A program made the position numbers and the translations under genes. The notes under the pieces are model-generated. The model worked only from the letters and a program-made list of their open reading frames with translations. It did not search any database and had not been told where the DNA came from. From CALGTL01 sp963579135 (GTDB taxonomy: Bacteria; Chloroflexota; Dehalococcoidia; Lucifugimonadales; Australimonadaceae), in NCBI GenBank assembly GCA_963579135.1, contig CAUZFB010000008.1:1-64000 (forward strand): 64,000 nt of DNA, read 5' to 3'. Shown here piece by piece: positions 16,559 through 24,646 of this stretch (position 1 is the stretch's first letter; every line of letters starts with the position of its first letter).

Positions 16559-17287
16559 ATGACTTCGGTGAAGCTGGCCCAGCGAGGCCATATCGCGACC
16601 CTCACGCTCGGCAGTCCCTCGACGCGCAATGCGCTTGACGAGGCCCTGCGCGCCGAATTCGCGACGGCCATCGAGAGCCTAAACGACGATGACGACGTGC
16701 GCGTGGTGATCGTGGCGGGTGCCAACGGTGTATTCGCCAGCGGCCTCTATCCACTGCCTGAAGGGCCCGCAGCTCGCGGCGCGGGGAGCGCGGTCGCTTC
16801 GCTCCGCAAGCCCACAATCGCCTGGATTGATGGCGCGTGCGTGGACATGGGCCTTGAGTTGGCGCTGGCGTGCGACGTTCGCATCGCCAGCGCGACGTCC
16901 ACGTTCGGGCTACGCGGAGTGCAGCACGGGCAACTGCCGTGGGACGGCGGCACGCAACGTCTCTCGCGCGCCGTTGGACGGGGCCATGCGCTGCGCCTGC
17001 TGCTGACAGGCGCGGTCGTTGGCGCGGAGGAGGCGCTGCGAATCGAGCTCGTCGAGGGTATCGGCGATGCGCAGGCTGTCGCGGACTGGGCGGAGCGCGC
17101 TGCGGCTGGCGCGCCCATCGCGGCGGCGTACACCAAGGAAGCGACTGCCAGCGCGCACGACCTGACGCTGGGGCAGGGGTTACGCCTGGAGGCAGACCTG
17201 AGCGTGCTATTGCAATCGACAGCCGACCGTGCGGAGGGCCTCGACTCGTTCGCTAGCAAGCGGAAATCAAGGTTTGACGGCCGATGA
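16559..17287 (+). CDS. Enoyl-CoA hydratase/isomerase family protein, divergent
   Basis: A 242-residue crotonase-fold protein starting at ATG 16559 with GGAGAAGG upstream. The fold markers are clear (LGSPSTRNALDEAL, ELALACDVRIAS, GGTQRLSRAVGRGHALRLLLTG). Yet the oxyanion-hole segment that normally reads AGAD is ASGLYPLP, the second one is CVDMGLE rather than GGG-x-E, and the catalytic glutamate stretch reads RGVQHGQLP. It is therefore probably not a classical hydratase and may be a non-catalytic or altered partner of the next gene, with which it overlaps by four bases. Confidence 0.83.
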   Translation: MTSVKLAQRGHIATLTLGSPSTRNALDEALRAEFATAIESLNDDDDVRVVIVAGANGVFASGLYPLPEGPAARGAGSAVASLRKPTIAWIDGACVDMGLELALACDVRIASATSTFGLRGVQHGQLPWDGGTQRLSRAVGRGHALRLLLTGAVVGAEEALRIELVEGIGDAQAVADWAERAAAGAPIAAAYTKEATASAHDLTLGQGLRLEADLSVLLQSTADRAEGLDSFASKRKSRFDGR

Positions 17288-18003
17288 GCGCGTTCGAAAC
17301 GATCGATTATGTGAAGCAAGGCAACGGTATCGCCGTGCTGACGCTGAACCGTCCCGAAGCACTAAACGCTTTCAACGTACAGATGCGCGACCATGTCTAC
17401 GAGGCGCTCACAGCGGTGCGCGACGACGACGATGTTCGCGGACTGCTAGTGCGCGGCGCGGGAGAACGTGCCTTCTGCGCGGGCGCGGACTTGGCCGAAT
17501 TCGGTAGCGCTCCGTCGCAAGCCATTGCAAGGTCGGTCCGATGGGAGCGCGACGTGTGGGGCCTTTGGCTATCGATAACCAAGCCAATGGTTGCAGCGAT
17601 CCACGGTTTCTGCCTGGGCTCAGGCGTCGAAATCGCGTCGGTCTGCGACGTAAGGATCGCTGCTGACGATGCTCGATTCGGGATGCCGGAGGTTAGCCTG
17701 GGGCTGATCCCTGCGGCAGGGGGTACGCAACTGCTACCGCGATTGCTCGGCCAGGGACGCGCGCTCGACCTGCTGTTGACCGGGCACCGGTTCACGGCGA
17801 CCGACGCTTTGCGATACGGACTGGTGTCGGAGGTGACAAGTCGCGGTATGCTTGAAGCGCGCGCATTGGATACCCTGGACACTATGCTCCAGGCGCCGTG
17901 CGGCACACTTGCTGCCGCCAAGTGGGTCGTGTCAGAGGGACTCGACCTGCCACTTGCAGAAGCGCTGGCACTGGAACGCAGGATCGGAAGAACGCTCACC
18001 TAG
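17284..18003 (+). CDS. Enoyl-CoA hydratase/isomerase
   Basis: A 239-residue crotonase with canonical features: FCAGADLAEF (first oxyanion hole), GFCLGSGVEIASVCDVRIA (second), and MPEVSLGLIPAAGGTQLLPR with the glutamate in the usual place. It likely hydrates or isomerises an enoyl-CoA made by the ligase encoded next. It begins in an ATGA overlap with the divergent paralogue, implying coupled translation. Substrate unknown. Confidence 0.9.
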   Translation: MSAFETIDYVKQGNGIAVLTLNRPEALNAFNVQMRDHVYEALTAVRDDDDVRGLLVRGAGERAFCAGADLAEFGSAPSQAIARSVRWERDVWGLWLSITKPMVAAIHGFCLGSGVEIASVCDVRIAADDARFGMPEVSLGLIPAAGGTQLLPRLLGQGRALDLLLTGHRFTATDALRYGLVSEVTSRGMLEARALDTLDTMLQAPCGTLAAAKWVVSEGLDLPLAEALALERRIGRTLT

Positions 18004-18053
18004 CTCCCTGATTGCCCCGATAACGCCGACTGGCGACCCGGAGGACCCACGAC

Positions 18054-19619
18054 TTGCACACGCATGACATCCTGAGCATCGCTTCGGCCATCGTGCCCGA
18101 GCGTGCCGCTATCACGTTCGACGACCACATCACGACGTTCGGTGAGTTGGCAGCGCGCGCCAATCGACTGGCGAACGCACTCGCGGAACGAGGCGTGGAG
18201 GCGGGCGACCGAGTCGCGGTAATCGACGTCAATACGCCGCGGCACCTGGAACTCTACTTCGCGGCGGCTCGGCTCGATGCGATCTACATGCCGCTGAACT
18301 TCAGGGACCGCGCGGAGGAACTCAGGTTTCCGCTGGAGCACACGGCACCCAAGGTGGTGATGGTGGGCCCGCGCTACGTGCCGCTGATCGAAGAGCTAAG
18401 GCCCGATACGGTGTCGACTGACCTGCTGCTGGTGTCAGAAGGCGCGGCGCCACCAGGCTGGCAGACCTACGACGACGTTCTGATCGCGGGCGACGAGGAT
18501 GAGTTCCGCTTCCCGGAAGGTGAGCCGGAGAACACGGCGGTGCTGCTGTTCACGGCGGGCACGACCGGCAGGCCAAAAGCGGTGATGCTGAGCCATCTGT
18601 CATTCACTGAGTTCATGCTGACCAACGTGGAGCCGCCGGACCCGGATTCGGAGGAGCGAACGATCTTGAGCCTACCGATGCACCACATCGCGGGCCTCCA
18701 AGCGGCGTTGGCCTCAGTGTTCGGCGGGCGGTCCATCGTAATGCAACGTCAGTTCGAGGCGAGCGATTGGATGAATCTCGTGACTCGACACTCGGTGAGC
18801 CGCGCATTGGTAGTCCCCACGATGCTAAAGCAGGTGCTGGACCACGCCGAGTTCGGCACCCACGACCTCGGTAGCATACGTGTCATCACGTACGGTGGCG
18901 CATCGATGCCGCCGACGCTGATCGAGCGAGCGATCTTTGCATTGCCAGGAGTGCAGTTCATCAACGCTTTCGGCCAGACCGAAACGGGATCCACTATCGC
19001 GATGGTGCCACCCGAAGACCACGTGCTCGAAGGCGATCCCGAACTGGTGGCGCGGCGCCGCAGACATCTGGCCAGCATTGGGAAACCGCTGGAGGGAGTC
19101 GAGGTGCGCGTCGTCGACGACGGCGGCGAGGACGTTGGCTTCGAAACGACGGGGGAGATCGTGGCGCGTGGGCCCCGGCTCATGAAGGGCTACTGGGAAC
19201 AGGCGGACGCGACGGCCGAAACCATTCGCGACGGTTGGCTGTACACCGGTGACCTGGGCCACATGGACGAGGATGGCTACGTGTACCTGGAGGGACGCGC
19301 CAAAGACTTCATTAAGCGTGGCGGCGAGATGGTGGCGCCAGAAGAAGTCGAGAACGTGATCCACGGCTACGACGGCGTCGCGGAGTGCGCGGTCATCGGT
19401 CTGCCGGACGAGACGTGGGGTGAACGGGTGGTCGCGGTGGTGGTCGCAGAGCCGGGAGCCACGGTCACGGAGGAGTCAGTGAAAGCAGTCTGCCAGGAGC
19501 ACCTGGCTCGATTCAAGCGGCCAGAGCAGGTCATCCTCGTAGACGTGTTGCCGCGGAATGCGTTAGGTAAGGTGCTCAAACGCAAGCTGAGGGATCGCTA
19601 TGGCTCGGCGGCGAATTAG
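18054..19619 (+). CDS. AMP-forming acyl-CoA synthetase/ligase
   Basis: A 521-residue ANL-superfamily ligase that activates a carboxylic acid with ATP and CoA. Core motifs: the P-loop LLFTAGTTGRPKAVMLSH (about residues 164-181), FGQTETGS, YTGDLGHMDEDGYVYLEGR with the A8 hinge KDFIKRGGEMVAPEEVE, and the A10 lysine in NALGKVLKRKL. The start is TTG with CGGAGGA eight bases upstream. It ends a three-gene operon with the two crotonases, giving an activation-plus-hydration module for an unknown organic acid. It abuts the convergent cupin gene. Confidence 0.9.
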   Translation: MHTHDILSIASAIVPERAAITFDDHITTFGELAARANRLANALAERGVEAGDRVAVIDVNTPRHLELYFAAARLDAIYMPLNFRDRAEELRFPLEHTAPKVVMVGPRYVPLIEELRPDTVSTDLLLVSEGAAPPGWQTYDDVLIAGDEDEFRFPEGEPENTAVLLFTAGTTGRPKAVMLSHLSFTEFMLTNVEPPDPDSEERTILSLPMHHIAGLQAALASVFGGRSIVMQRQFEASDWMNLVTRHSVSRALVVPTMLKQVLDHAEFGTHDLGSIRVITYGGASMPPTLIERAIFALPGVQFINAFGQTETGSTIAMVPPEDHVLEGDPELVARRRRHLASIGKPLEGVEVRVVDDGGEDVGFETTGEIVARGPRLMKGYWEQADATAETIRDGWLYTGDLGHMDEDGYVYLEGRAKDFIKRGGEMVAPEEVENVIHGYDGVAECAVIGLPDETWGERVVAVVVAEPGATVTEESVKAVCQEHLARFKRPEQVILVDVLPRNALGKVLKRKLRDRYGSAAN

Positions 19620-20036
19620 CTAGACGCGCTCGATGTCGTGGCGCGCGATGATGCCTGCGCGGACATCTAGCGGGATTGTACCGCCATGGGCGGCTGCGAC
19701 CTGCGCGAGGTCTTCCAGACACAGGTCAAAACACAACGGAGTGTAGATCTCAAGCCAGACGGCGTCGGCGTCGCTGCGGTTGAAGACGTTGTGGGGCACT
19801 CCACGCCTGACCAACACGTACTCGCCGGCACGCGCAGTGACAATCTCTTGGTCGACTTGCAAGGTACCTTCGCCGGAGACGACGAGGAACGATTCTTCCA
19901 TGTTCCGGTGGATGTGGAGATAGCGGGCGTGCCCTGGCTTCGCGGTGTACTCGACAATCGAGTAGGCGCCTCCGGTCTCTTCGCCCGTGACCTTGACGAC
20001 TGCGGTTCCCGTCTCCAGCGTGTAGGTCCTACTCAC
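19620..20036 (-). CDS. Single-domain cupin protein
   Basis: A 138-residue beta-barrel cupin. Motif 1 shows the metal-binding histidines and glutamate in LHIHRNMEESFLVVSGEG (about residues 40-57), and motif 2 is RRGVPHNVFNRS with the last histidine. Similar proteins are sugar-nucleotide isomerases, oxygenases or storage-free sensors, so function is open. Its stop directly abuts the acyl-CoA ligase stop on the other strand. Confidence 0.82.
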   Translation of the reverse strand: MSRTYTLETGTAVVKVTGEETGGAYSIVEYTAKPGHARYLHIHRNMEESFLVVSGEGTLQVDQEIVTARAGEYVLVRRGVPHNVFNRSDADAVWLEIYTPLCFDLCLEDLAQVAAAHGGTIPLDVRAGIIARHDIERV

Positions 20037-20073
20037 AGACGCTCCCCTTGGTGGGGCAAACGACGCGGCGCTT

Positions 20074-20517
20074 CTACGCGGCTAGAAGCGCGGGGTCTTC
20101 GTCCTCGACAGGTGCAGACTGCAGCGTGGGTAGGGATTCGTCCCACTCCATGCCTCCGCGCTTCCACTCATAGGCCCAGCCGAAGACCATAACGACCATG
20201 AAGAACAGGACGGCAAGGAAGGCTCCCCACCCGAGGATGCCAGCCTGGGTCGCCCAGGGGAAGAGGAAGACGACCTCAACGTCAAAGAGCAGGAAGAGTA
20301 GCGCGTAGCGGTAGTAACGGACGTTGAATCGCTCCCAGTTACCTCCAACGGTTTCCATCCCGCATTCGTACGGGTCGTACTTGACGGGGTTGGGGCGGAA
20401 CGGACGCGCGTTAATTTTTGTCCCAAGGAACGAGATTAACAGCACGGTGACTGGTACCGCTATGGCGATGCCCGTCATGATGAAGATGAAGCCGTATTGC
20501 CTTAGATAATCGTCCAT
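20074..20517 (-). CDS. nuoA: NADH-quinone oxidoreductase subunit A (NuoA), isolated
   Basis: A 147-residue membrane subunit of respiratory complex I with three hydrophobic segments (about residues 9-31, 70-92, 95-115). The family motifs KYDPYECGMETVG and YALLFLLFDVEVVFLFPWA are present. The C-terminus has an extra acidic tail of about 20 residues. No nuoB, nuoC or nuoH is beside it, which is unusual because nuoA usually heads the nuo operon. The 20518-20703 gap to speD holds only start regions for the two divergent genes. Confidence 0.93.
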   Translation of the reverse strand: MDDYLRQYGFIFIMTGIAIAVPVTVLLISFLGTKINARPFRPNPVKYDPYECGMETVGGNWERFNVRYYRYALLFLLFDVEVVFLFPWATQAGILGWGAFLAVLFFMVVMVFGWAYEWKRGGMEWDESLPTLQSAPVEDEDPALLAA

Positions 20518-20703
20518 AAGAGCGTGCGTTAGATGCTACGTTCAAGCGTGGAACAGGTCAACGCCGCCGCCTACCGCTCAAGCTGGAACTGGATTGTCTT
20601 GCCGCCCAACTTGCGCGGCTGGTAGACTCGGCGTCTGTGCTCGTTTTGTTTCGACGACCGGTAGTTTTCGGCCGGGTACTTTCCTAACAGGGGGTCTGCT
20701 TGA

Positions 20704-21078
20704 TTGGAAGCTCTTGGTCAACATGTGCTGCTCGAACTCCGCGACTGTAACGCGGCCAAATTAGACGATTTACCCTTCCTGCGTGACACGATGATAAACG
20801 CAGCGGAAGAGACCGGGGCAACGATTATCGGCGAGATATTCCACCAGTTCGCACCGCAAGGTGTCACGGGTGTGGTCGCCATCGCTGAATCCCACCTTTG
20901 CATCCACACCTGGCCCGAGTTCGGGTACGCGGCCGTGGATATCTTCACGTGCGGCGCCGCTTTCGATCCGACTGAGGCGGCCCGCCTAATCGTCGCAGCT
21001 GTGGAGTCGAAGGACCCGGAGATCACCGAGGTCATTCGCGGTCTGCTGCCCACGACGGCCCCGGCAACGGGCGGCTAG
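20704..21078 (+). CDS. speD: S-adenosylmethionine decarboxylase proenzyme
   Basis: A 124-residue short SpeD that makes the aminopropyl donor for polyamine synthesis. It cleaves itself at the serine in the ESHLCIHTWPE motif (about residue 62) to form a pyruvoyl group; the catalytic cysteine is in DIFTCG. The start is TTG at 20704 with AGGGGGT seven bases upstream, giving MEALGQHVLLE like homologues. speE follows after 14 bases. Confidence 0.94.
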   Translation: MEALGQHVLLELRDCNAAKLDDLPFLRDTMINAAEETGATIIGEIFHQFAPQGVTGVVAIAESHLCIHTWPEFGYAAVDIFTCGAAFDPTEAARLIVAAVESKDPEITEVIRGLLPTTAPATGG

Positions 21079-21092
21079 CTCACGCGCCGGCG

Positions 21093-22040
21093 ATGGCAGA
21101 CCAAGTGTCGCTCGACTCCTCATCAGGCCAAAACTTCTGGCACATGGAATACATGGAGCCCGGACTCATCCAGGGCTCCCAGATTACGAGTGTGATCTTC
21201 GACGGCCGATCGGCCTACCAGGCCACACAGATCATAGACACGCAGCCCTTCGGCCGCACCCTTGTGCTGGACGGCAAAGTACAGTCCTCTGAGATCGACG
21301 AGTGGGTGTACCACGAAGCGCTGGTTCAACCCGCAATGATGGCCCACGCCGCGCCCAAGAGGGTGTTCATCGCTGGTGGTGGCGAGGGTGCGACCGCACG
21401 GGAAGTGCTGCGCCACACAGATGTGACCGAGTGCGTGATGGTAGACCTCGACGAAGAAGTCGTCGAGCTGTGCAAGCAGCACCTGCCCAACCATCACCAA
21501 GGGGCTTTCGACGACCCACGGCTAACGGTGCTGTTCGCGGATGCGATCGCGTACCTGCGAGACAACGCCGAGCCGTTCGACGTGCTAATCATCGATGTGC
21601 CCGACCCTCTTGAGGGCGGGCCTGCCTATCTGCTCTACACCCAGGAGTTCTATGCCCTGGCAGCATCGCGGCTGGCACCAGGCGGGATCGTCGTGACGCA
21701 ATCCGGGCCGTGCGGTCCGACCAACGTTACCGAGGTGTTCTCCGCCATCAACAAGACGATGGGCACGGTGTTGGGCAACACTTCTCCCTATCGGGTCTAC
21801 ATCCCGAGCTTCGGCACCATGTGGGGGTTCATCGCAGCGGGCTTGCCCAATTCGCCGTCGGTTGCCGCATCCACGGCCACACAGGTTGATGAGCGCGTGG
21901 CGACTCGGCTGAGCGCGTCGCTGAAATATTACGACGGAGTGGCGCACCAGGGCATGGTGAGCCTGCCCAAGTACCTGCGCACGGCCCTTGACAGGGAACT
22001 CCGTATCATCACTGACGCGGCCCCTCTCTACTCCATTTAA
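21093..22040 (+). CDS. speE: Polyamine aminopropyltransferase (SpeE, thermospermine-synthase-like)
   Basis: A 315-residue Rossmann-fold transferase that moves aminopropyl groups from decarboxylated SAM. Seen: LDGKVQSSEIDEWVYHEAL, the donor loop FIAGGGEGATAREVL, VDLDEEVV and the acidic DVPDP motif. The stretch DPLEGGPAYLLYTQEFY and the later PSFGTMWGF resemble plant ACL5-type thermospermine synthases and their bacterial relatives more than E. coli SpeE (DSTDP). It works with the adjacent SpeD. The polyamine product needs a direct test. Confidence 0.92.
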   Translation: MADQVSLDSSSGQNFWHMEYMEPGLIQGSQITSVIFDGRSAYQATQIIDTQPFGRTLVLDGKVQSSEIDEWVYHEALVQPAMMAHAAPKRVFIAGGGEGATAREVLRHTDVTECVMVDLDEEVVELCKQHLPNHHQGAFDDPRLTVLFADAIAYLRDNAEPFDVLIIDVPDPLEGGPAYLLYTQEFYALAASRLAPGGIVVTQSGPCGPTNVTEVFSAINKTMGTVLGNTSPYRVYIPSFGTMWGFIAAGLPNSPSVAASTATQVDERVATRLSASLKYYDGVAHQGMVSLPKYLRTALDRELRIITDAAPLYSI

Positions 22041-22153
22041 TCTCACAGAATGCTCGCGTGATGCGCGGGTGACGCCTCATCGCTTGGATAGCTTACGTAC
22101 GTCTGTGCGATTGAGCATGAAGCGTTAGCGGTCTATATTCAGGAGAACGCATT

Positions 22154-23158
22154 TTGGCGCCTTCGGGCGAAGGGTTGAATATGAACTGGGTAGATATCGT
22201 CATCGCGATACTGGTGCTCGGCCTCAGTCTCTTGGGCTGGCGCAAGGGTGTGGTCAAGTTGATCTTCACCCTCGTTGGAGGGGTCGTTGGGATGGTACTG
22301 GCGGGCCAGTTGTGGGAGCAGGTAGCTGGTGCGCTCCCGATAAACAACGAGAGCGTCGCAAACATAGCGGCCTTCGTAACAATCCTGGCTGCCGTCATGG
22401 TCCTGTCGTGGATCGCGGCCCGCATCTTGATGACGGTGCTCAACGTCTTGCTCCTCAGATGGGTCGACGGTGCCGCCGGCGCAGCCATAGGTTTGGTGCT
22501 GGGAGGGATGGCCGCAACAGCGGTGGTCTCCGCGGCGGGGATCGTACCGTCGGACACCCTACGCGATGCGGTGAACGCGTCCACGCTCGCCGAGCCGCTC
22601 ATCCAAAACATGGACATCGTGTATTCGTTGTTGCCCTCGGAGTTCGACAGCGTGAAGAACCTAGTCCGCCAGGGTAAAGAACTGCTGGACCAGAGCGCGG
22701 CTCTGCTGGAGGCCAGCGCCAAGGTCCAGGAACTCCTTACGCAAGGCACAGACCTGCTAGAGGCGGCGAGTGGACTTGAAGACCTGATCTCGCAGGCACA
22801 ATCTCTCACCGGCCCAAACGCTGACCGCTTAGTGGTTGGATTCACAGGGTTTGCCGGATTCGGCGGCGCTCCGTTGCTGGCGGTCTTCGAGGACCCCTCT
22901 GGGAGCGTGCTCGGGCCGGTGAGCACTTCCGTGCTCACCTCCGGAGTCGCGGTGCTCGCAGTCGATGGCTTGACCGACAGCGTCGCGTACGCCATGACCT
23001 ACTACGTAGACGGCAACCGCAGCGGCACGTGCAACGAAACTGCTGATGATGTAAAGGGCGCAATCTCCATCACAGCCGACGCAACGGAGGCGGGTATGAC
23101 CTACGACGGCAATGACGGGTCAGGCCGCGATCTCTGCGCCAGCTTCTTGAAGGTCTAG
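22154..23158 (+). CDS. CvpA-like membrane protein with unusual C-terminal domain
   Basis: A 334-residue protein. The first 130 residues fit the CvpA (colicin V production) family: four hydrophobic helices starting MNWVDIVIAILVLGLSLLGWRKGVVK. After this comes a helical region rich in L, E and Q (about 165-220) and a C-terminal part of about 110 residues containing just two cysteines (in SGTCNET and RDLCASF), which could form a disulfide outside the membrane. The start is TTG 22154 with AGGAG eight bases upstream; ATG 22181 is the alternative. The C-terminal domain is not recognised. Confidence 0.7.
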   Translation: MAPSGEGLNMNWVDIVIAILVLGLSLLGWRKGVVKLIFTLVGGVVGMVLAGQLWEQVAGALPINNESVANIAAFVTILAAVMVLSWIAARILMTVLNVLLLRWVDGAAGAAIGLVLGGMAATAVVSAAGIVPSDTLRDAVNASTLAEPLIQNMDIVYSLLPSEFDSVKNLVRQGKELLDQSAALLEASAKVQELLTQGTDLLEAASGLEDLISQAQSLTGPNADRLVVGFTGFAGFGGAPLLAVFEDPSGSVLGPVSTSVLTSGVAVLAVDGLTDSVAYAMTYYVDGNRSGTCNETADDVKGAISITADATEAGMTYDGNDGSGRDLCASFLKV

Positions 23159-23301
23159 TCCGCTACACAGCCTAGACGCGCGCTAGGCGATGATCGCCCC
23201 CAGGCAACTCCCCCGGTTGGTTGCAGCGAACGCGTTCCGTATCTACTATTCGTAGCGAGGCGTTGCCTCCAGTGGTACGGAACGCAGACCGGGGGTGAGC
23301 G

Positions 23302-23832
23302 CTGAACGAAGCCGTCCTTGTTCTCAATCATAACTACGAACCTCTGAACGTTTGTGGCGTTCGGCGGGCTGTGGTTCTGCTGCTTCGAGAGAAAGCCCAG
23401 CCTCTCGACGCCAGCAACAGGGTAATCCACGCTGCGAACGATGATTTCCCCGTGCCATCAGTGATCCGATTGCTGCACATGGTGAAGCGTCCGGTGTTCA
23501 CCCGCCGCCTATCGAGACGCGAGATTTTCTGGCGTGACGGGTTCCGGTGTCAGTACTGCGGGAAGCAGGTGCGAGAGCTAACGTTGGACCACGTTAAGCC
23601 ACGGGTGAGGAATGGCCCACATACGTGGGAGAACGTGGTGACGGCTTGCGAGGCTTGCAATCATCGCAAGGCTGGCAGGTCGCCCCGAGAGGCGGGCATG
23701 CGGCTGCTGAAAGAGCCTGCACCGCCGAAGGCCAATCCCTACTACCACCTGATGCACCGTCAGCTCCCTGACGAGTGGAACATCTACCTACCTTGGAAGC
23801 AGCCCGATCGGAACGCATTGGCCCTGGCCTAA
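23302..23832 (+). CDS. HNH endonuclease family protein with an apparent CTG start
   Basis: About 176 residues. The HNH core is clear: RDGFRCQYCGKQV, LTLDHVKPR, NVVTACEACNHRK, with two zinc CxxC pairs and the catalytic DH. Homologues begin with a conserved VLVLN-x-NYEPLNVC segment; here it is encoded from 23305 on and the frame opens only after TGA at 23296. No ATG, GTG or TTG precedes it, so CTG at 23302 (GGGGGTGA just upstream) is the likely start. GTG at 23371 would cut off the conserved N-terminus. A sequencing frameshift near 23300 (GTG at 23295 in another phase) is the alternative. Confidence 0.8.
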   Translation: MNEAVLVLNHNYEPLNVCGVRRAVVLLLREKAQPLDASNRVIHAANDDFPVPSVIRLLHMVKRPVFTRRLSRREIFWRDGFRCQYCGKQVRELTLDHVKPRVRNGPHTWENVVTACEACNHRKAGRSPREAGMRLLKEPAPPKANPYYHLMHRQLPDEWNIYLPWKQPDRNALALA

Positions 23833-23892
23833 GCCAGGGATCGGCGAGCGTCCAGGGCGTTGATCACGCTGAGGCCATTGCCCTCCTTCGTC

Positions 23893-24551
23893 GGTTCGCC
23901 CCTCCTGTGGTAGGCGCTGGATCTCGCTGATTAGGAACTCCACGGCGCGAACGAAGTCGTTCTCACTGCGGCGGTCAGGTATCACCGGTACAGGTTCTTT
24001 GACCGCGTGACCTAAGACAACCCGTGCGGGGGATTTGGCGTGTTCACTCGTTCGCCGATGTGAGAGAAAAGCTTGTTGGTGGCGCGTTACTACTCACACT
24101 CGAACCAGAGGCAGCACTTGAGGCGTCCGCACATGCCCTCCAGGCCTTCAGCGTTGATGGCGAGCGCTTGTTCCTTGGTCATGCGTACCGTCACCGACTC
24201 GAACTTGTCGAGCCACGACGAGCAGCACGTAACGTTTCCGCAGCGGCCCAACGCACCGATGTTCTTCGCCTCATCGCGAGGGCCAACGGAGCGCAACTCC
24301 ATCTTGCTCCCAAGGCTTCTGCCTCTTTGACCTTGAGCTAGTCGCGAAGAGCTAAGTCATCGTCGGTCGCGGTGCACCAAAGCGTCAGGCGCAACGGCCA
24401 CGTTACCCACGTCAGAACCGCTGGTGGTATCAACCACCACTTTGTCACCAATGGCAATCTCAAGCTGGTCCGGATCGTAAACGCTAACGGCCTGGGCAGT
24501 CTTGAACCCCACACCCATCACGCGAGAAGCGTGTTCTGCTGTCATCTGCAT
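23893..24551 (-). pseudogene. ricT: Decayed ricT (PSP1/YaaT family) gene
   Basis: Pieces of one PSP1-domain protein lie in order. N-terminal piece 24551-24357: VMGVGFKTAQAVSVYDPDQL and GDKVVVDTTSG, then in-frame TGA. Same-frame central piece 24302-24090: MELRSVGPRDEAKNIGALG, RCGNVTCC, MCGRLKCCLWFECE with the family cysteines, then TAG. C-terminal piece in other frames: NKLFSHIGERVNTP, then ARVVLGHAVKEPVPVI. About 60 residues are missing between the first two pieces. RicT is normally encoded next to holB, as here, and works in the RicAFT (Y-complex) RNA-maturation system. With a deletion, a stop and frameshifts it should be inactive. Confidence 0.75.
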
Positions 24552-24646
24552 TCCACGGCGAATCTACCCGCAGACCACTATGGCATGTCGATGTGAAGAA
24601 TCTGTGACCTCAAGGAAAAGATCGAGGGAAAGCTCCCTGAACGCCG

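Noticed and set aside
24357..24359. In-frame TGA inside ricT as a second selenocysteine codon
   Set aside because: It does not fall in a redox motif, about 60 residues of the family are missing at the same place, further stops and frameshifts follow, and no suitable hairpin was seen after it.
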